A stretch of 64,000 nucleotides of DNA from Scytalidium lignicola (taxonomy: Eukaryota; Ascomycota; Leotiomycetes), in contig NCSJ02000130.1 of NCBI GenBank assembly GCA_002812745.2, positions 1-64,000 of the forward strand. The letters are read 5' to 3'. The notes below the pieces were generated by a model, which was given only the letters and a program-made list of their open reading frames with translations, was not told where the DNA came from and ran no database searches. This document shows positions 49,018 to 60,148 of this stretch, piece by piece. Every line of letters starts with the position of its first letter. Within the stretch, counting starts at the first letter, position 1. Made by a program: the position numbers and the translations under genes.

Positions 49018-50923
49018 CTAAGCTAAATCTTCTGCTGATGGACTTATTTCAATTATAGTCTTTTGCGAGCTGGTAGCTAATGTCAGTCTGCTTGTCGTAT
49101 CCTTTTCGTTCTCGATAAATGCTTGTGAGCTCTTTGAATCCCTATCAAGACTGATATCCTTTGATGCAAGACTTCCTATTGTCGCCACAGCAGAGAAAAT
49201 TGCCAGCACAATAAAGATGGTATTTATTGCCTCGGATAATATCCTTCGGTATATATCTTGAACGATCTTCGGGAAGTTAACGATGAGGCTGCCGACTTGC
49301 TCAACTTGATGGTCACTGAGTTTATATTGGGATGGTAAAATGCCGCTCGCTATGTTCATTGCAACTTTATGATTCCATTCATTTTGGAGGATCGCACTTC
49401 CTATAGCAACCCCGAAGGTTTGTCCAAGGGAGGTGGTAAATGCTGACATTGCTGTAGCCATGGGTACATCCTCATCCAATTGCGAGGCCTGAATGGCAAT
49501 CATTCTGCCAGGAAACAAGGCGCCTCCACCAATGCCATATAGTATTTGGAACCCGAATTGGATTCCTCGATTAGAATCCGGCCGAAGCAAAGAAGTCAAG
49601 CCTAGGCCCACTGAAAGAAGTACCAGGGCAGTTGAGTTGATCGATCGGAAACGCTTTACCTTGGCGATAAGAAATCCAGTAATGGCAGAAAAAGGGGGTA
49701 TTGTAGAGGTACCTGGTAAAATATCCACGGCAGCTCCCAGAAGTGATTTACGTTTGGTTACTAGGAACTATGACCAAAAGTATTAGTCTGACTGAAAAGT
49801 TATATATGGAGTTTCTTCCAACCCACATAGAGTATAAGATAATATTCCATTGCCCACAATGTAACTCCGAGAATAAATGATGTAAAAAAGGCCGAGAGAG
49901 CGGTCCTGTTACTGAAAATTCTGGGAGGTATCATTGGATTCCGCGATAGAAATGTCTCATATAAAATGAAAGTTATGGTACCAACAGCACCGATTATCAA
50001 TGATGACAATGTGTTCGCAGAAGACCATGAATACAAAACGCCCCCACTCGTGACTCCGAAGAGGACCGAGATAAGTGATCCTGTGAGGATAAACATACCT
50101 GTCCAATCCGCTTGCTTGATGTTTTCCTTGAGCGATATGCTCGAGGTTTTAAGCTTGAGGAATTTCAGGATGTCTAAAAGCGTGGGTACACACACGGGAA
50201 GGTTGATGTAGAATACACTAAATCTCAGTAAAAGATTTGCTGGTCAGTTTCCGAATCTTTAATGTGACTTGAGATCTCACTTACAGACGCCATGTCGACA
50301 GGCTTGCCATTGCTGCACCCATAACATACCCAGCTAGTAAGGCGACAGCGCTCGCAAAAGCCATCAGACCAATATATTTGCTTCGTTCTCGCAAAGGAAC
50401 CATATCTGCCACGATAATTGTCACCAGAACATCATTTCCTCCCGTTCCAAGTCCCTGGATCTATAATATTTATAAGCCAGATTGATCATTTACGCTGCAT
50501 AGTAAAGTCATGCCGCTGGAGGATTGCACTATATCGACTTACAACACGCGCCCCAATGAGCCAGGAAATATTTTGGGCGACGGCACAAAGAAGACTGGCC
50601 AGAGTGAAGATTACAAGAGCAACCATGAGACACACCTTGCGCCCAAAGACCTCTGAGAGTGCTCTATAGACGGGTTGGCTAACGGTCTCTGCAAACAAGA
50701 AGGCAGTACCGCACCAGTATGCTTGATTACTGGTAGCATCCAGTGCATCTGCAATTGCCGGTAGGGCAGCTGCAATGATCACTGTATCGAGGATAGAGAT
50801 GAAGTTGCAAGCACACAAAGACACAAAAGCCAATTTGAATGCTCTAGATTTCTTAGCAAAGGCTTGCTGTTCTAGTTGACCCTGTTCTAGTTGGACTAGA
50901 GGTATAGCCTTAGGGTCTTCCAT
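49018..50923 (-). CDS. MFS multidrug-type efflux transporter (14-helix DHA family)
   Basis: Membrane transporter of 565 residues from the ATG at 50923 (576 if the in-frame ATG at 50956 is used). Exons: 50543-50923, 50285-50460, 49827-50217 and 49018-49767. The first helix is preceded by FKLAFVSLCACNFISILDTV, the conserved motif with Asp in helix 1 of drug:H+ antiporters. The loop 2-3 motif appears as LSEVFGRKVCLMVAL, and the helix 4/5 region as LIGARVIQGLGTGGNDVLVT. Further helices include WTGMFILTGSLISVLFGVTS and GFQILYGIGGGALFPGRMIA, giving about 14. The C-terminal 60 residues are cytosolic and Ser/Glu-rich. Substrate unknown; neither MITE beside it nor neighbours point to a biosynthetic cluster. 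MITE copies lie on both sides, one ending just upstream of its start. Confidence 0.9.
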
Positions 50924-51027
50924 GCTGCTGTCTGGCAGGATTGAAAAAGGTTGCAAAAAGGAAACCTTTCCTGTTTTCTAAATTGGGGAGCACAGCCATA
51001 ATGGACCGTGATGACTTGCTCTCCTTC

Positions 51028-51272
51028 TACTACCTCCTCTCTTCTAAATATTTCACACATACAAGAGCCAAAACTGGGATTATGACGAAGATTAGACTAG
51101 GATCGTGAGATTCTGAAGAACTGCAAGGATCTCATATACTCATTTGGGTAATATTCATAAAAATAGAATCCTCCCTTTACAAGGGTTATAAGGGTTTAAG
51201 CAAATGAAATTATGCAAATTACACTTTTACCCTTAGCCTTGCATGTGTGAAGTATTTGGGGGGTGGTTAGTA
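51028..51272. mobile_element. MITE copy B, inverted relative to copy A
   Basis: About 245 bp. Its plus strand aligns with the minus strand of copy A end to end: shared blocks include aaatatttcacacat, ggattagactaggatcgtga (there gaagattagactaggatcgt), actcattt, aatattcataaa and ccctttacaaggg, and the right end ccttgcatgtgtgaagtatt then tggggggtggttagta. The left TIR has diverged in the C-rich part. Its left end is about 105 bases upstream of the MFS start codon, so it lies in that promoter. Confidence 0.8.
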
Positions 51273-52249
51273 TTAGATCTAGCTATAATCTTTCATGTGG
51301 ATTGGGCTTTTTTTGTAGGAGACTAACTGCCAATTTCTGTAGTTAAGTGGATTTTCAACCCCAAGATGCTGTGTCTGAGAATACCAATGTAATGGCACGC
51401 CGTTGGTTCCGGTTATCAGAGTGAATTAATTGCCGGGATGTCGACTTCTGCACGCACACCCACCCCGATCCTTGCCTTGCGCTAATTAAAATCGGAATCA
51501 GCCGTTGCCAAGAACGAATCAGTTGCCTCAATACGCTAAAAGCGCCCCATTACTAGTGCCACAATGAAGCTTACTTTAACTACCAATCGTAGTATGGCAA
51601 CAAAGCCTCCGTATAATTATTAGCAACCGTTTTTGGTTCTGGGAATACATTGTATAAGCTGTCTCGAGCAGTGCTTCATCTTGGCACACCAGAGTAAGAG
51701 GCTGCTTGCTTGCTTACCTATCTAATAGCATACCCTTAATGTTGTGTGCCACCAGACAGAATCAAACAATCCAACGCCGCTCTGCTTTTCGATAGATAAT
51801 GTGATATTAACTTCAAAATGATATTAAGTACAATTGTGAGAACATAACATAAAGACTAATATATGCTCTAAGATCTCGCATGCGTTTTCCTGCCCATGTC
51901 TCCCCGTGCCGTCATTCTTAACGGCTGGAACGGTCTGCCAAAGCTCTCTTACCAGGGGGTTGGGCACCGTGTTTACTAGATTCAGGCTAAATTCTTACAG
52001 TATTCCAAATCGTTACTGTGCTTCTCTCACCTATGCCTTTCTGGTTGCTTGTCCCGTCTCTGCCCTCTTTGCGGATCTATCCCGGAATAGGATGTCAGCC
52101 CGGCTAGAACTTCTACCATTGCCAAGCACCGCATACAATTCCGTAATGTGCTTAATGCCCACCCGAGTTATTAGCCATTTTATTGGGCTTCAGGTTCGTC
52201 CCATTTACAAATTACCAGTTCGCGAGAGACAATTTTCTCCCTACATTTT
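51273..52249. other. gene-free stretch
   Basis: No gene or repeat seen. The right end merges into an open frame that carries the ligase relic. Confidence 0.4.
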
Positions 52250-52580
52250 TGTCCATGGCCCTTCAAAACCCCCTTTGCTCCACTTGTCCCGAGGTAAGCT
52301 ACTAGAGCAACAGGGTGCCAAGTATCCTCGTCACGATGCAATTGTATCATAGACTGGTGCCCGTCTGACCTACAAGCAGTTGTATGCCTAGAGTCAGATT
52401 GCTGTTTGCAATAAGCATTAAACCTGGTGACAGGGGATGCATGTTATCTAGTGATTGTGAGGTTCTTTGCCGCACATTGACAGGTGGAATAGTAGTCGTA
52501 TTGAATAACACATACACTTCTACGAAATTTTTGAATGCTCCACGGCACTCAAGTACATGGCGCGTGGGAATCAGATAATT
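52250..52580 (+). pseudogene. relic of AMP-dependent acyl-CoA synthetase N-terminus
   Basis: A fragment of an AMP-forming ligase can be read on the plus strand through breaks. It starts with GKLLEQQGAKYPRHDAIVS, hits TAG at 52350 where relatives have Trp, continues with TGARLTYKQLYA, hits TAG again, then changes frame (the second frame is open 52384-52578) and reads FAISIKPGDRGCMLSSDCEV and VVLNNTYTSTKFLNAPRHS. The order and spacing match the start of acyl-CoA synthetases (LTYKEL, KPGDRV, ILLGNC, VVLNNTYTP). Neither the P-loop nor the C-terminal domain follows, so the gene is truncated as well as frameshifted. It is unrelated in origin to the intact acetyl-CoA synthetase in this window, which lacks the NNTYT segment. 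Confidence 0.62.
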
Positions 52581-54169
52581 AACTCTAAAAGAAAAAATGT
52601 AATGGATACCCCAGACTAAAGATTCGAATTAGGATGTTGAACATTGTTTACTTCTATTCAAATCTAGCGTAAGGATATTCTTCCCTATATCGAAATTGTC
52701 ACATTATTAGACATCTTAATAATCAGTGGATTTTCGTCCACTTCTCAAGTAGCTCCACTTTCCTTGCGTAGCAAAACCATCGTGAAAAGTAAGACAATTG
52801 GAAATCGGCTGCTCATTACTTCTAATAATTATATGTTGAAGGTATGGCTCTCCATGCTCCCTAGAAATCTTCAATACTCTAGAGGATCTTCGATATCCAC
52901 TTGATTATCGCTCTCCAGTTTCTAATATTTGATATATCCCAGGTGGAAAATATATATACCCCTGAGGAAACCGAAGAACGTCTCGCTGCACATCTAGCTG
53001 TGTTACAATCACCGTGGTCGGTCTAAAGGCAAGAAATATGAGGAAATACATGCTCCATTTGTGGCACAGGATTAAGATGCGATTAATATACGACCTTTGG
53101 ATGTAGAGTTTTAGGATTGGATTCATACCAGCCTTGGATATAGGATTCCTGTACATATTATTTCGCTTGGTGATGAAGGGGTGTGCGAGAAACTTTCCCT
53201 GTCACTGGAAGTGGGAAACCTCAGAAGAATATACGACTTAATTTATGAAATAGTCCAATTACCTCTATGTAAAATATTGATGAAGTGTTTTAACATTGGC
53301 CGTCTAGATGAGGATCGGTATTATCCTTTTACTTGATTCGGTGAATTTATGCCGTGAAACTACAGAGGGATTACTTAAAGGTAGGAGCTGGATTATTTTC
53401 TGCAGAACATCTTGTTTCTGCATAACATAAATATCTTCCACTAATATCTCCTACTAATTTACAGTAGAGTATGGTACAAAAAGTGATAAGTATTGCTACC
53501 AAAGTCACCCTCTGATACAAATTACAGAAAGTATCGGTGAAACTTTGGTTAATTGTTCTTATTTGCATGAAGACAGTTCTTAGTAGCACCACTTTTAGTC
53601 GAGATTATACTACACGTAACATTATATGAGGCTTCNTTTTTTTGGTAAGAAAAAGAAATAGTTCTCAGAAACGGGTAGTTATTTAAAAAAATAAAAATAA
53701 AAAAATGAATGACAAAAGAGTTCTTGCTCTACGCCTTTTCAGCTGTAGGCATTACATCTCTGCTAATTGTGGACAATTAGTCTTAGTTTCCCTCCTTGCT
53801 CTTGGAACAGCAATTTGTCCTGACCGTTCTGCCACAACGGCGCTTTTTGCTGTTCTATTACGAGATACTTCACTATTTGGGATTATATAGGAAGGTAGCA
53901 GTTTGAATGGGAGAAGGAGCGATGCCTGGCTTGGGCTCGCTAGTCACCTAGAAGGTAAACCGTAAAATAGGGTATAGTACAGCCAATGAACTGTATATAT
54001 CGTATAACATTAGAAATTTATATATAACGCCCATACTGAGGGGGGGTTTTGAATTTTTGGAAACCGCAACACCTGTTCCGATTCTCCAAATATAATATTA
54101 CACGGGGGATAATATCACAAGATACCAATATTCTAAATGTTGGATTTTGCCCTGTTTCTCATAAGCTTA
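52581..54169. other. AT-rich gene-free stretch
   Basis: About 1.6 kb of AT-rich sequence. Short frames at 52905-53156 (-), 53371-53592 (-) and 53705-53890 (+) have no recognisable content. An N (53636) precedes a T run. It may be further decayed gene or transposon sequence, but I cannot identify any. Confidence 0.4.
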
Positions 54170-55706
54170 TCATCTCAACTCAACTCCTAGTTTATCTACC
54201 AAGGCATTCCTAACTTTCTCATGGTATCCATTAGCTTCTTCGTTAGTTAATGTCCTCTCCAGACTTCGATAATTGATTCGATAGCAAAGACTCTTTTTTC
54301 CAGTCTTAGGATGTGTGAACTCGTCAACAACGGTTACATCTTCAACCATGTCTCCAGCGATATCTCTTACAATCTCCATAACGTCGTTTTCATGGAAATC
54401 CTGAGAATTGGCACTTATTCCACCTCCTGCAGCAGAGGAGGATGAACGTAACCAGAAAGCCACGTCTTTGTAGCAGGCTGGGTATTTTGAGAATGGAACA
54501 AATCGCTTTAAGCCGGTCAGGTTATCTGACAATCCCTTAAATTGGCTCAGGAACCTCTCATCGGTGGACCAAAAGAGTCGGATATCCGGAATCTCGAAAA
54601 GAAGCATGGCAATACGTTCCAGACCCAGTCCAAACGCCCATCCAGACTGCTCAGGGACCCCAGCATTGTTCAAAATATCTTGTTTCACAACACCGCAGCC
54701 GAGAACCTCAAGCCAGTCCCCTTGCCAGAAGACTTCCATCTCCCAGGAAGGACTGGTGAAAGGAAAGTAAGCTTCAATCCACCGGACTCTGAGTGGTTCA
54801 TCAACGAAGTTTGGATTCGTAGCCATTGCTGCAGTCTTCGCCCGAGCAAATATCTCTACAGCAACTAATTCTAGAGAACGCTTCAGATGGGCAGTAATCG
54901 CTTCCGCCTCCTCTAAAGTATGATACCCTTGAAGTGGATTTCTTTCGGGATGGACAGTCGGGTTTGGATCCTCAACTTTCATTGAATGTTTAGGCAATGA
55001 TTCTAAATCTTTCCAGACTGCAGCGGCCAAATCTCCGTTCGGCACCTTCGTCCTATCCCACATGCGCGCCCCTTCCATTTGATGGAAGACTGGATAATGG
55101 CTCCTATCTATGGCGTCTCTCCTATATACATCGGCACTTATCAAATAGCCTTCACTTTCATTTGCGCGAAATGTATCTGCTTGGTGCGCACTTGTATGGG
55201 TTCGCAATACAGTGGCCTTGTTCACATAATAAGTGTCCGTCTTGTTTCGTCCAGGGTGGTCAGCCGGGAAACAGAGTGAGTCGAAGTTCTGATGTGTAGA
55301 AACGACTGGAAAGTGTGTGTTGTGATATTTGTATGTCGGACTAGGAAAACGAGATTCAATTATCGCCCGAGTTAGGGCAATTGGGTGATCCTTTTGTAGA
55401 TGCAATCGCCGAGAAACCAAGGATGTGATATTTGAAGACAAGTTACACCATTCGTCCGTCTGGTATGTCCTGCCATCAATATCTGTAGTTGAATTTCCAT
55501 TATTTGGCACCTTTGTTGACTGGCTGTCTAGACTGGCGTCAGTTCAACTGTTTGACCCCAATATACATGGCCCGATAAAACGCACTGTACCTGCACTGGA
55601 AGCAGGGTCTCAATCCACGCGATGACGCATTGCGGAGGCCAATGAATAAGGACAGTGCATGGCGAGCTTCAGAGACATCAAGCTGCCTTACGACTGGGAT
55701 TCTCAT
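54170..55706 (-). CDS. msf1: mitochondrial phenylalanyl-tRNA synthetase
   Basis: Single-chain class II aminoacyl-tRNA synthetase of 492 residues. Exons are 55591-55706 and 54170-55532, with a 58-nt intron. The short first exon supplies the presequence (MRIPVVRQLDVSEARHALSL, then FIGLRNASSRGLRPCFQ). Motif 2 region: YPVFHQMEGARMWDRTK; motif 3: GWAFGLGLERIAMLLFEIPD. The C-terminal about 110 residues form the FDX-ACB anticodon-binding domain, opening FVPFSKYPACYKDVAFWL and ending in YHEKVRNALVDKLG. Domain order and size equal FARS2/Msf1. It is divergent from the carrier DIC1, and both products are mitochondrial. Confidence 0.95.
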
Positions 55707-56195
55707 GGTTTTCAACTTGTTTTGTTACCACATCAATTGCTGGAGTCGTTTTGACAAAGCTTGGAGCTGTTAATTTTCAGCATTCGGGGTCCGAACCAAT
55801 GATCTTCGCGACTTTAGGCATCATATTCCTCCGATCCGAGATGCACTATGACGACCGTCAGTGAAAAGCTCTAAAAGTCTCGTTATAAATGTGTTGATAT
55901 ATTATCACATAGAACTTACCTAGAGCAGAAACGATTGATTGGAGATTTAAATACAAAATAATACATAAAATGGAGATAAACTTGCTCGAAGAGAATCATG
56001 GATCAAGAATCATGTGCCTGAGGGAGCTCTTATGTTGCTGCATACCCGGTCGGCATTAGCTACCGATGGCCGGCGTAATACTGTTTGTCCGTACAGCGAA
56101 ATCTTCCGTTGAAGGTCCGGGACAAATCTATTTGCTTTGGCCCTCAACCCCTCCATTACGCACCCTAAATGCGAGGGTAACTGTCAATTGTCAAG
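55707..56195. promoter_or_regulatory. bidirectional promoter region, msf1 / dic1
   Basis: 489 bp between two divergent nuclear genes for mitochondrial proteins. No coding sequence is supported. Confidence 0.45.
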
Positions 56196-57274
56196 ATGCC
56201 ATCAGGGAGAAAGTCGCAGGAGGCGAAAGAGCTGTCGCGGAGAAAGGCGCGAGAGAGGGAGCAGCTCCGATATCCCTTCTGGTTTGGTGGGAGCGCGAGT
56301 TGTTTTGCAGCTTGTGTGACGCATCCTTTGGATCTCGGTAGGTCTCTCTAACTATCTGGTCTCATTCCAGCTGCTAATGTTTATATAGTTAAGGTATAGT
56401 GTAAGATAACTCGAATTAATTCAGTGATTCTAAGAAAATGTCAGGTCCGATTACAAACCCGAAGCGGGAATGCGCCGAAAACAATGGTAGGCACGTTCGG
56501 GCACGTCTTCAAGAATGACGGCTTGCTTGGTCTCTACCGTGGCCTCAGTGCCTCGTTACTCCGTCAATTGACATACTCTACTACACGATTTGGTGTTTAT
56601 GAGGAGCTTAAACGGCGTTTCACTACGCCCGATAAGTCCCCTTCTTTCCTTGCCCTGGTGGCAATAGCATCCACGTCAGGCTTTCTAGGGGGCATGGCAG
56701 GTAATCCTGCAGACGTTCTGAATGTAAGAATGCAGCACGATGCCGCCTTACCACCGGAGAAGAGGAGAAACTACAAGAATGCTATTGATGGGCTGATCCG
56801 GATGACAAAGGAGGAAGGCTGGAAGAGTTTATTCAGAGGCGTTTGGCCCAATAGTATGAGGGCTATATTGATGACAGCTGGTCAATTGGCATCTTATGAT
56901 GGATTTAAGAGATTGCTCATCGTTAATACACCCCTTGAAGGTATGTGTCTGATTCATCTGCATTGTATGCATGTATGGCTAACAAGCGAGCAGATAGCTT
57001 GACAACTCATTTCACCGCGTCATTCCTTGCCGGATTTGTAGCAACAACGATATGTTCCCCAGTGGACGTTATTAAGACTAGAATTATGTCTTCTCATGAG
57101 CACAAAAGCATAACTAAACTTTTGTCTGACATATACAAAGTAGAAGGAGTGGGATGGATGTTCCGGGGTTGGGTGCCATCGTTCATACGCCTTGGCCCTC
57201 ACACCATAGCCACATTCCTATTCTTAGAGCAACATAAAAAGATATACAGGAAGTTGAAAGACTTGGATGATTAA
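56196..57274 (+). CDS. dic1: mitochondrial dicarboxylate carrier
   Basis: SLC25 carrier of 307 residues, exchanging dicarboxylates such as malate and succinate for phosphate across the inner membrane. Exons are 56196-56337, 56389-56393 (5 nt), 56445-56940 and 56994-57274. The three carrier signatures are HPLDLVKVRLQTR, NPADVLNVRMQHD and SPVDVIKTRIMSS. The 5-nt exon (ttaag) completes the first signature: without it the LVKVRLQ motif cannot be formed and the frame breaks. The N-terminus is short and basic (MPSGRKSQEAKELSRRKARE). The second signature (NPADVLNVRMQ) is typical of Dic1. Useful on acetate, where succinate from the glyoxylate cycle must enter mitochondria; this link is inference. Confidence 0.92.
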
Positions 57275-57732
57275 AAAGGAAGAGATGGTTGCTATACCCA
57301 TAGCTTGATGTACATTGCGGGTTGGATTATTAAACTATCGGAACAAATACCGAATCAGATAGATGGGTTGGTGGTGGGCATGTAATTTTTGTATATTGGA
57401 TTAGATACTCTAGATGAGCCATAACAAGGATATATAAAGGATATTTCTGGAACTTAGGGTATCATAATATCAATTTTCTATGTAGTAATTGTGGTTGCTT
57501 TTATCATGTATCTTGATTACTCCCTAACGCCATCCCCAGATATGCAAATGATGGTACACTGATGATCCCTATCATCCAACGTCAAGACTTATCCCCGCCT
57601 CCGAGGCAGATGCATACTAGCTGGTTGTTTAACTTAATCTGAAGATTGAGCTCTGATCCCGCATTTCCATCAAGCACCGATCTACCACCGAAAATAGTAT
57701 CGACAGTCACAATACGACCGAGATTAACTTGA
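57275..57732. other. convergent 3' region, dic1 / RPB3
   Basis: 458 bp, AT-rich on the left. Nothing further seen. Confidence 0.5.
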
Positions 57733-58863
57733 TCAAGGCCAACCATTTGCACCGCTTGCACCATATGGTGTGGCGCCATACGGCGTTGTTGCTCCACCCC
57801 CCCAAGCACTGGTGTTCCCGTTTCCATATGGTGTTGTGAAACCTTGATCTTGCCCCCATCGGCCGTCTACTTCTGGGCTGCGGGGAGGTTCGTATCCGCC
57901 ATTTACGCCATTCATTCCTTCCTCGCCTGACAAATCCTGGATAACAGCTGCTAATTTTTGTTGCAAGACTTTGATACCTTGCTGGATGATGGCATCCGGT
58001 TCTATACTTCCAACACCCTCAACTTCAAAGTAGAACCTTTCCGGGACGGCATCATAGTCAAATGGCTCGCCATCCTGAGGTGGCTCCTCCCAGTCTGCGT
58101 ATTTACTCTTTGGCCTACAGTGAGCTGTTAAGGAGGGAACAAGATGATTAAAGGACATGGAGCTTACCATTCTTTGTTTGCGTCTTGCTCATACCAAAGA
58201 TCGGTATGATGTAACTTGTTCCATGGATCATATTCAAATGCGATGGCTGCTGTAGCGGACCATTTCGCGTGTTCTTTTGCAATACCTTTCTTTGCAATAC
58301 ACTTCAATCTTAGTTCTTGTCCTTTCCGTAACTTGCAGATCAGGGTACCCTGCCGATCTGGATCCGTGATGACTGGATTGCCAACCCACTCATTCGGGCG
58401 CATATGGTCGACGACGAGATCCCGTGCATATACCTTCATGATCTCATCTCCAGTACATCGCGCATGCAGGGTGAGGGTGACGCTGCAGAGTTCACAGTAT
58501 TGATCACAGTCACAGTCGCGAGAGTAAACCACGTCATCAACATTCTTTGAGGACAAAGGAATAAGACCTAATCGATGTGAAAGGAATTCGTCTGGGAGAA
58601 CTGATGTGTTTGCCTCTATTTCCACAAGATCAATGGCCATTGTCGGGATCTCAGCATGCATCACTCTCCGGAGGGAGTTTGCGAAAGCCAAGTCAACATT
58701 TTGGAGCTCGAAGTCAACGTGGAGTGCGCCGGCCTGAATAGACAGGGTGTAAGTCTCCAAGCTTGATATACGCAGTAGCAGTATACGAGTATCAAATTAC
58801 CTCTGATATCTTTACGGTTGGCCCAATCGCCTCCGTATCCATCACCATAGTATCGTAATCCAT
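57733..58863 (-). CDS. RPB3: RNA polymerase II subunit RPB3
   Basis: Alpha-like subunit of RNA polymerase II, 336 residues. Exons are 58801-58863, 58168-58733 and 57733-58114. The N-terminus spliced from a 63-nt exon reads [20 protein letters not shown], joining to [20 protein letters not shown], the alpha-motif region ([20 protein letters not shown]). The zinc-binding Cys cluster is [25 protein letters not shown]-like [17 protein letters not shown] and [20 protein letters not shown], the dimerisation domain, follow. The last 45 residues are a low-complexity Gly/Thr/Pro/Tyr tail with TTPYG and ATPYG repeats, an extension not found in yeast Rpb3. Confidence 0.94.
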
Positions 58864-59839
58864 ATTGACTTGCGAAAGCGTAGACCACGTTGAAGCGACA
58901 GTAGGAGTTGAATAGCTAGCACAGCTAAAGGAGCAGTAAGTTGGCGAAGCTGGCGAAGCAAGAAGGCAGTGATAGATCGCCTCGTGGAAAGACGAAGAGG
59001 CTGCCGCTTGAGGAGCCTTGCACGGCCGAGCCACACGATGAGATTCTGTTCCGCCCTCCGCAGGGCTAAGCTTAAAATGGCACTAGTACTGTATTACTAC
59101 TATTTTACATAATTCATAACTCTTCGCAATTTCTCGTAAAAGCTCAGAACATTCTTCAACGTTGATTAGTATTAATTTTTGTTCTGTTTTAGCAAATTCT
59201 CGTGTGTTGATTAATAATAAGTTTGTTTTTAATCGTCCACTAGGAAACACCAGACCTTGGCCTCTTCCAGCTCATTAGTTTAACCAGGCTTACTTCTACG
59301 GACGTACTTTATAATCCATTATTCGAGTATCCTACTCATCCAATCTGAAAGATTAACCATAAGTTTTAACATAATGTTGTCCCGGTATTATATTCAATAA
59401 TACAGTGAGTTGGTTTAGCTATACTAGTGAAGCTTTATGGCCTTAGCGCTCATTTTGAGATTCTTCGCCATTCACTACCCAACCCGCCGGTTGACTAGTT
59501 TCTTCTTGAACTCTATTTCTTCTCTGCTTCTTCTACTTATACATCATCATCTGCTTCATCTTCGGTAGTCATTAGGAATGACTCCATATTCTGTTACTCA
59601 TTCTGCGCATTCTCTGCGAGATCATGGAGGAAGCAACACCTAATCTCCGTGGAACTATTGTCATTCCTGGAGATCCACATGGAGGGACATTGAGAAGGAT
59701 GGAGATAAACATAAAGCTGGTCACGGGGTATCACGAAAACATAGCAGCATATAGAGAAAGATTTGTTTCTCCGCAACGTCGCTCTCTGGCCCGGTCTGCA
59801 TCTCCTTGGCTTGTATCTCTGGACTATTGACCAAGCTGT
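58864..59839. other. gene-free stretch
   Basis: Begins with the RPB3 promoter. A 68-codon frame from the ATG at 59624 (MEEATPNLRGTIVIPG) may be the first exon of the decayed gene that follows, but I cannot join it. Otherwise nothing seen. Confidence 0.35.
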
Positions 59840-60148
59840 GAATCGAGCACTCACCTCACCAAAGAAATACGATAAAGCAGCTGTCCTCTCCCTTCGCTGG
59901 GAGAATGATGATCTAGGCCTTGGAGCTATCGAAACAGACTCCTCGATGTTTTTAATCACAAGTTTCACTACACCACCGATAAGCTTCTAATACCAGCAAG
60001 AACAGCGCGTGATTCATCCTTGGCAGTACGAAACAAACTTCAGACACTTATTGATAAATATGATAGCCCAACCAGTCTGCTTATTCTCATCTACCAGGGA
60101 CACTCAGCTGTTCAAGTTCAGCCTTCTGGCAAACAACTTCAGTTTTGT
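59840..60148 (+). pseudogene. probable relic of a caspase-like (C14) domain
   Basis: In one plus frame reads KKYDKAAVLSLRWENDDLGL, and after a frame change near 59925-59940 it continues RLLDVFNHKFHYTTDKLLIP and NKLQTLIDKYDSPTSLLILI then YQGHSAVQ. Order and spacing resemble the start of the fungal caspase-like (peptidase C14-type) domain (VLLLRWEDDDLG, then VF...Y/F...WLIP, then YDSPDNLLIVYYGGHG), with the catalytic His context YYGGHG here degraded to IYQGHSA. No catalytic Cys segment follows. Such domains are common in lineage-specific signalling and NACHT-type proteins of moulds. The frame change and missing rest argue for a relic; an unseen intron could mimic the frame change. Confidence 0.42.

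Noticed and set aside
48476..51272. One composite transposon spanning both MITEs
   Set aside because: No transposase between the copies; the interior is an ordinary MFS gene, so two independent MITEs are simpler.
42534..54169. Secondary-metabolite cluster around the MFS transporter
   Set aside because: No polyketide synthase, NRPS, terpene synthase or P450 is present; the only ligase is a relic.
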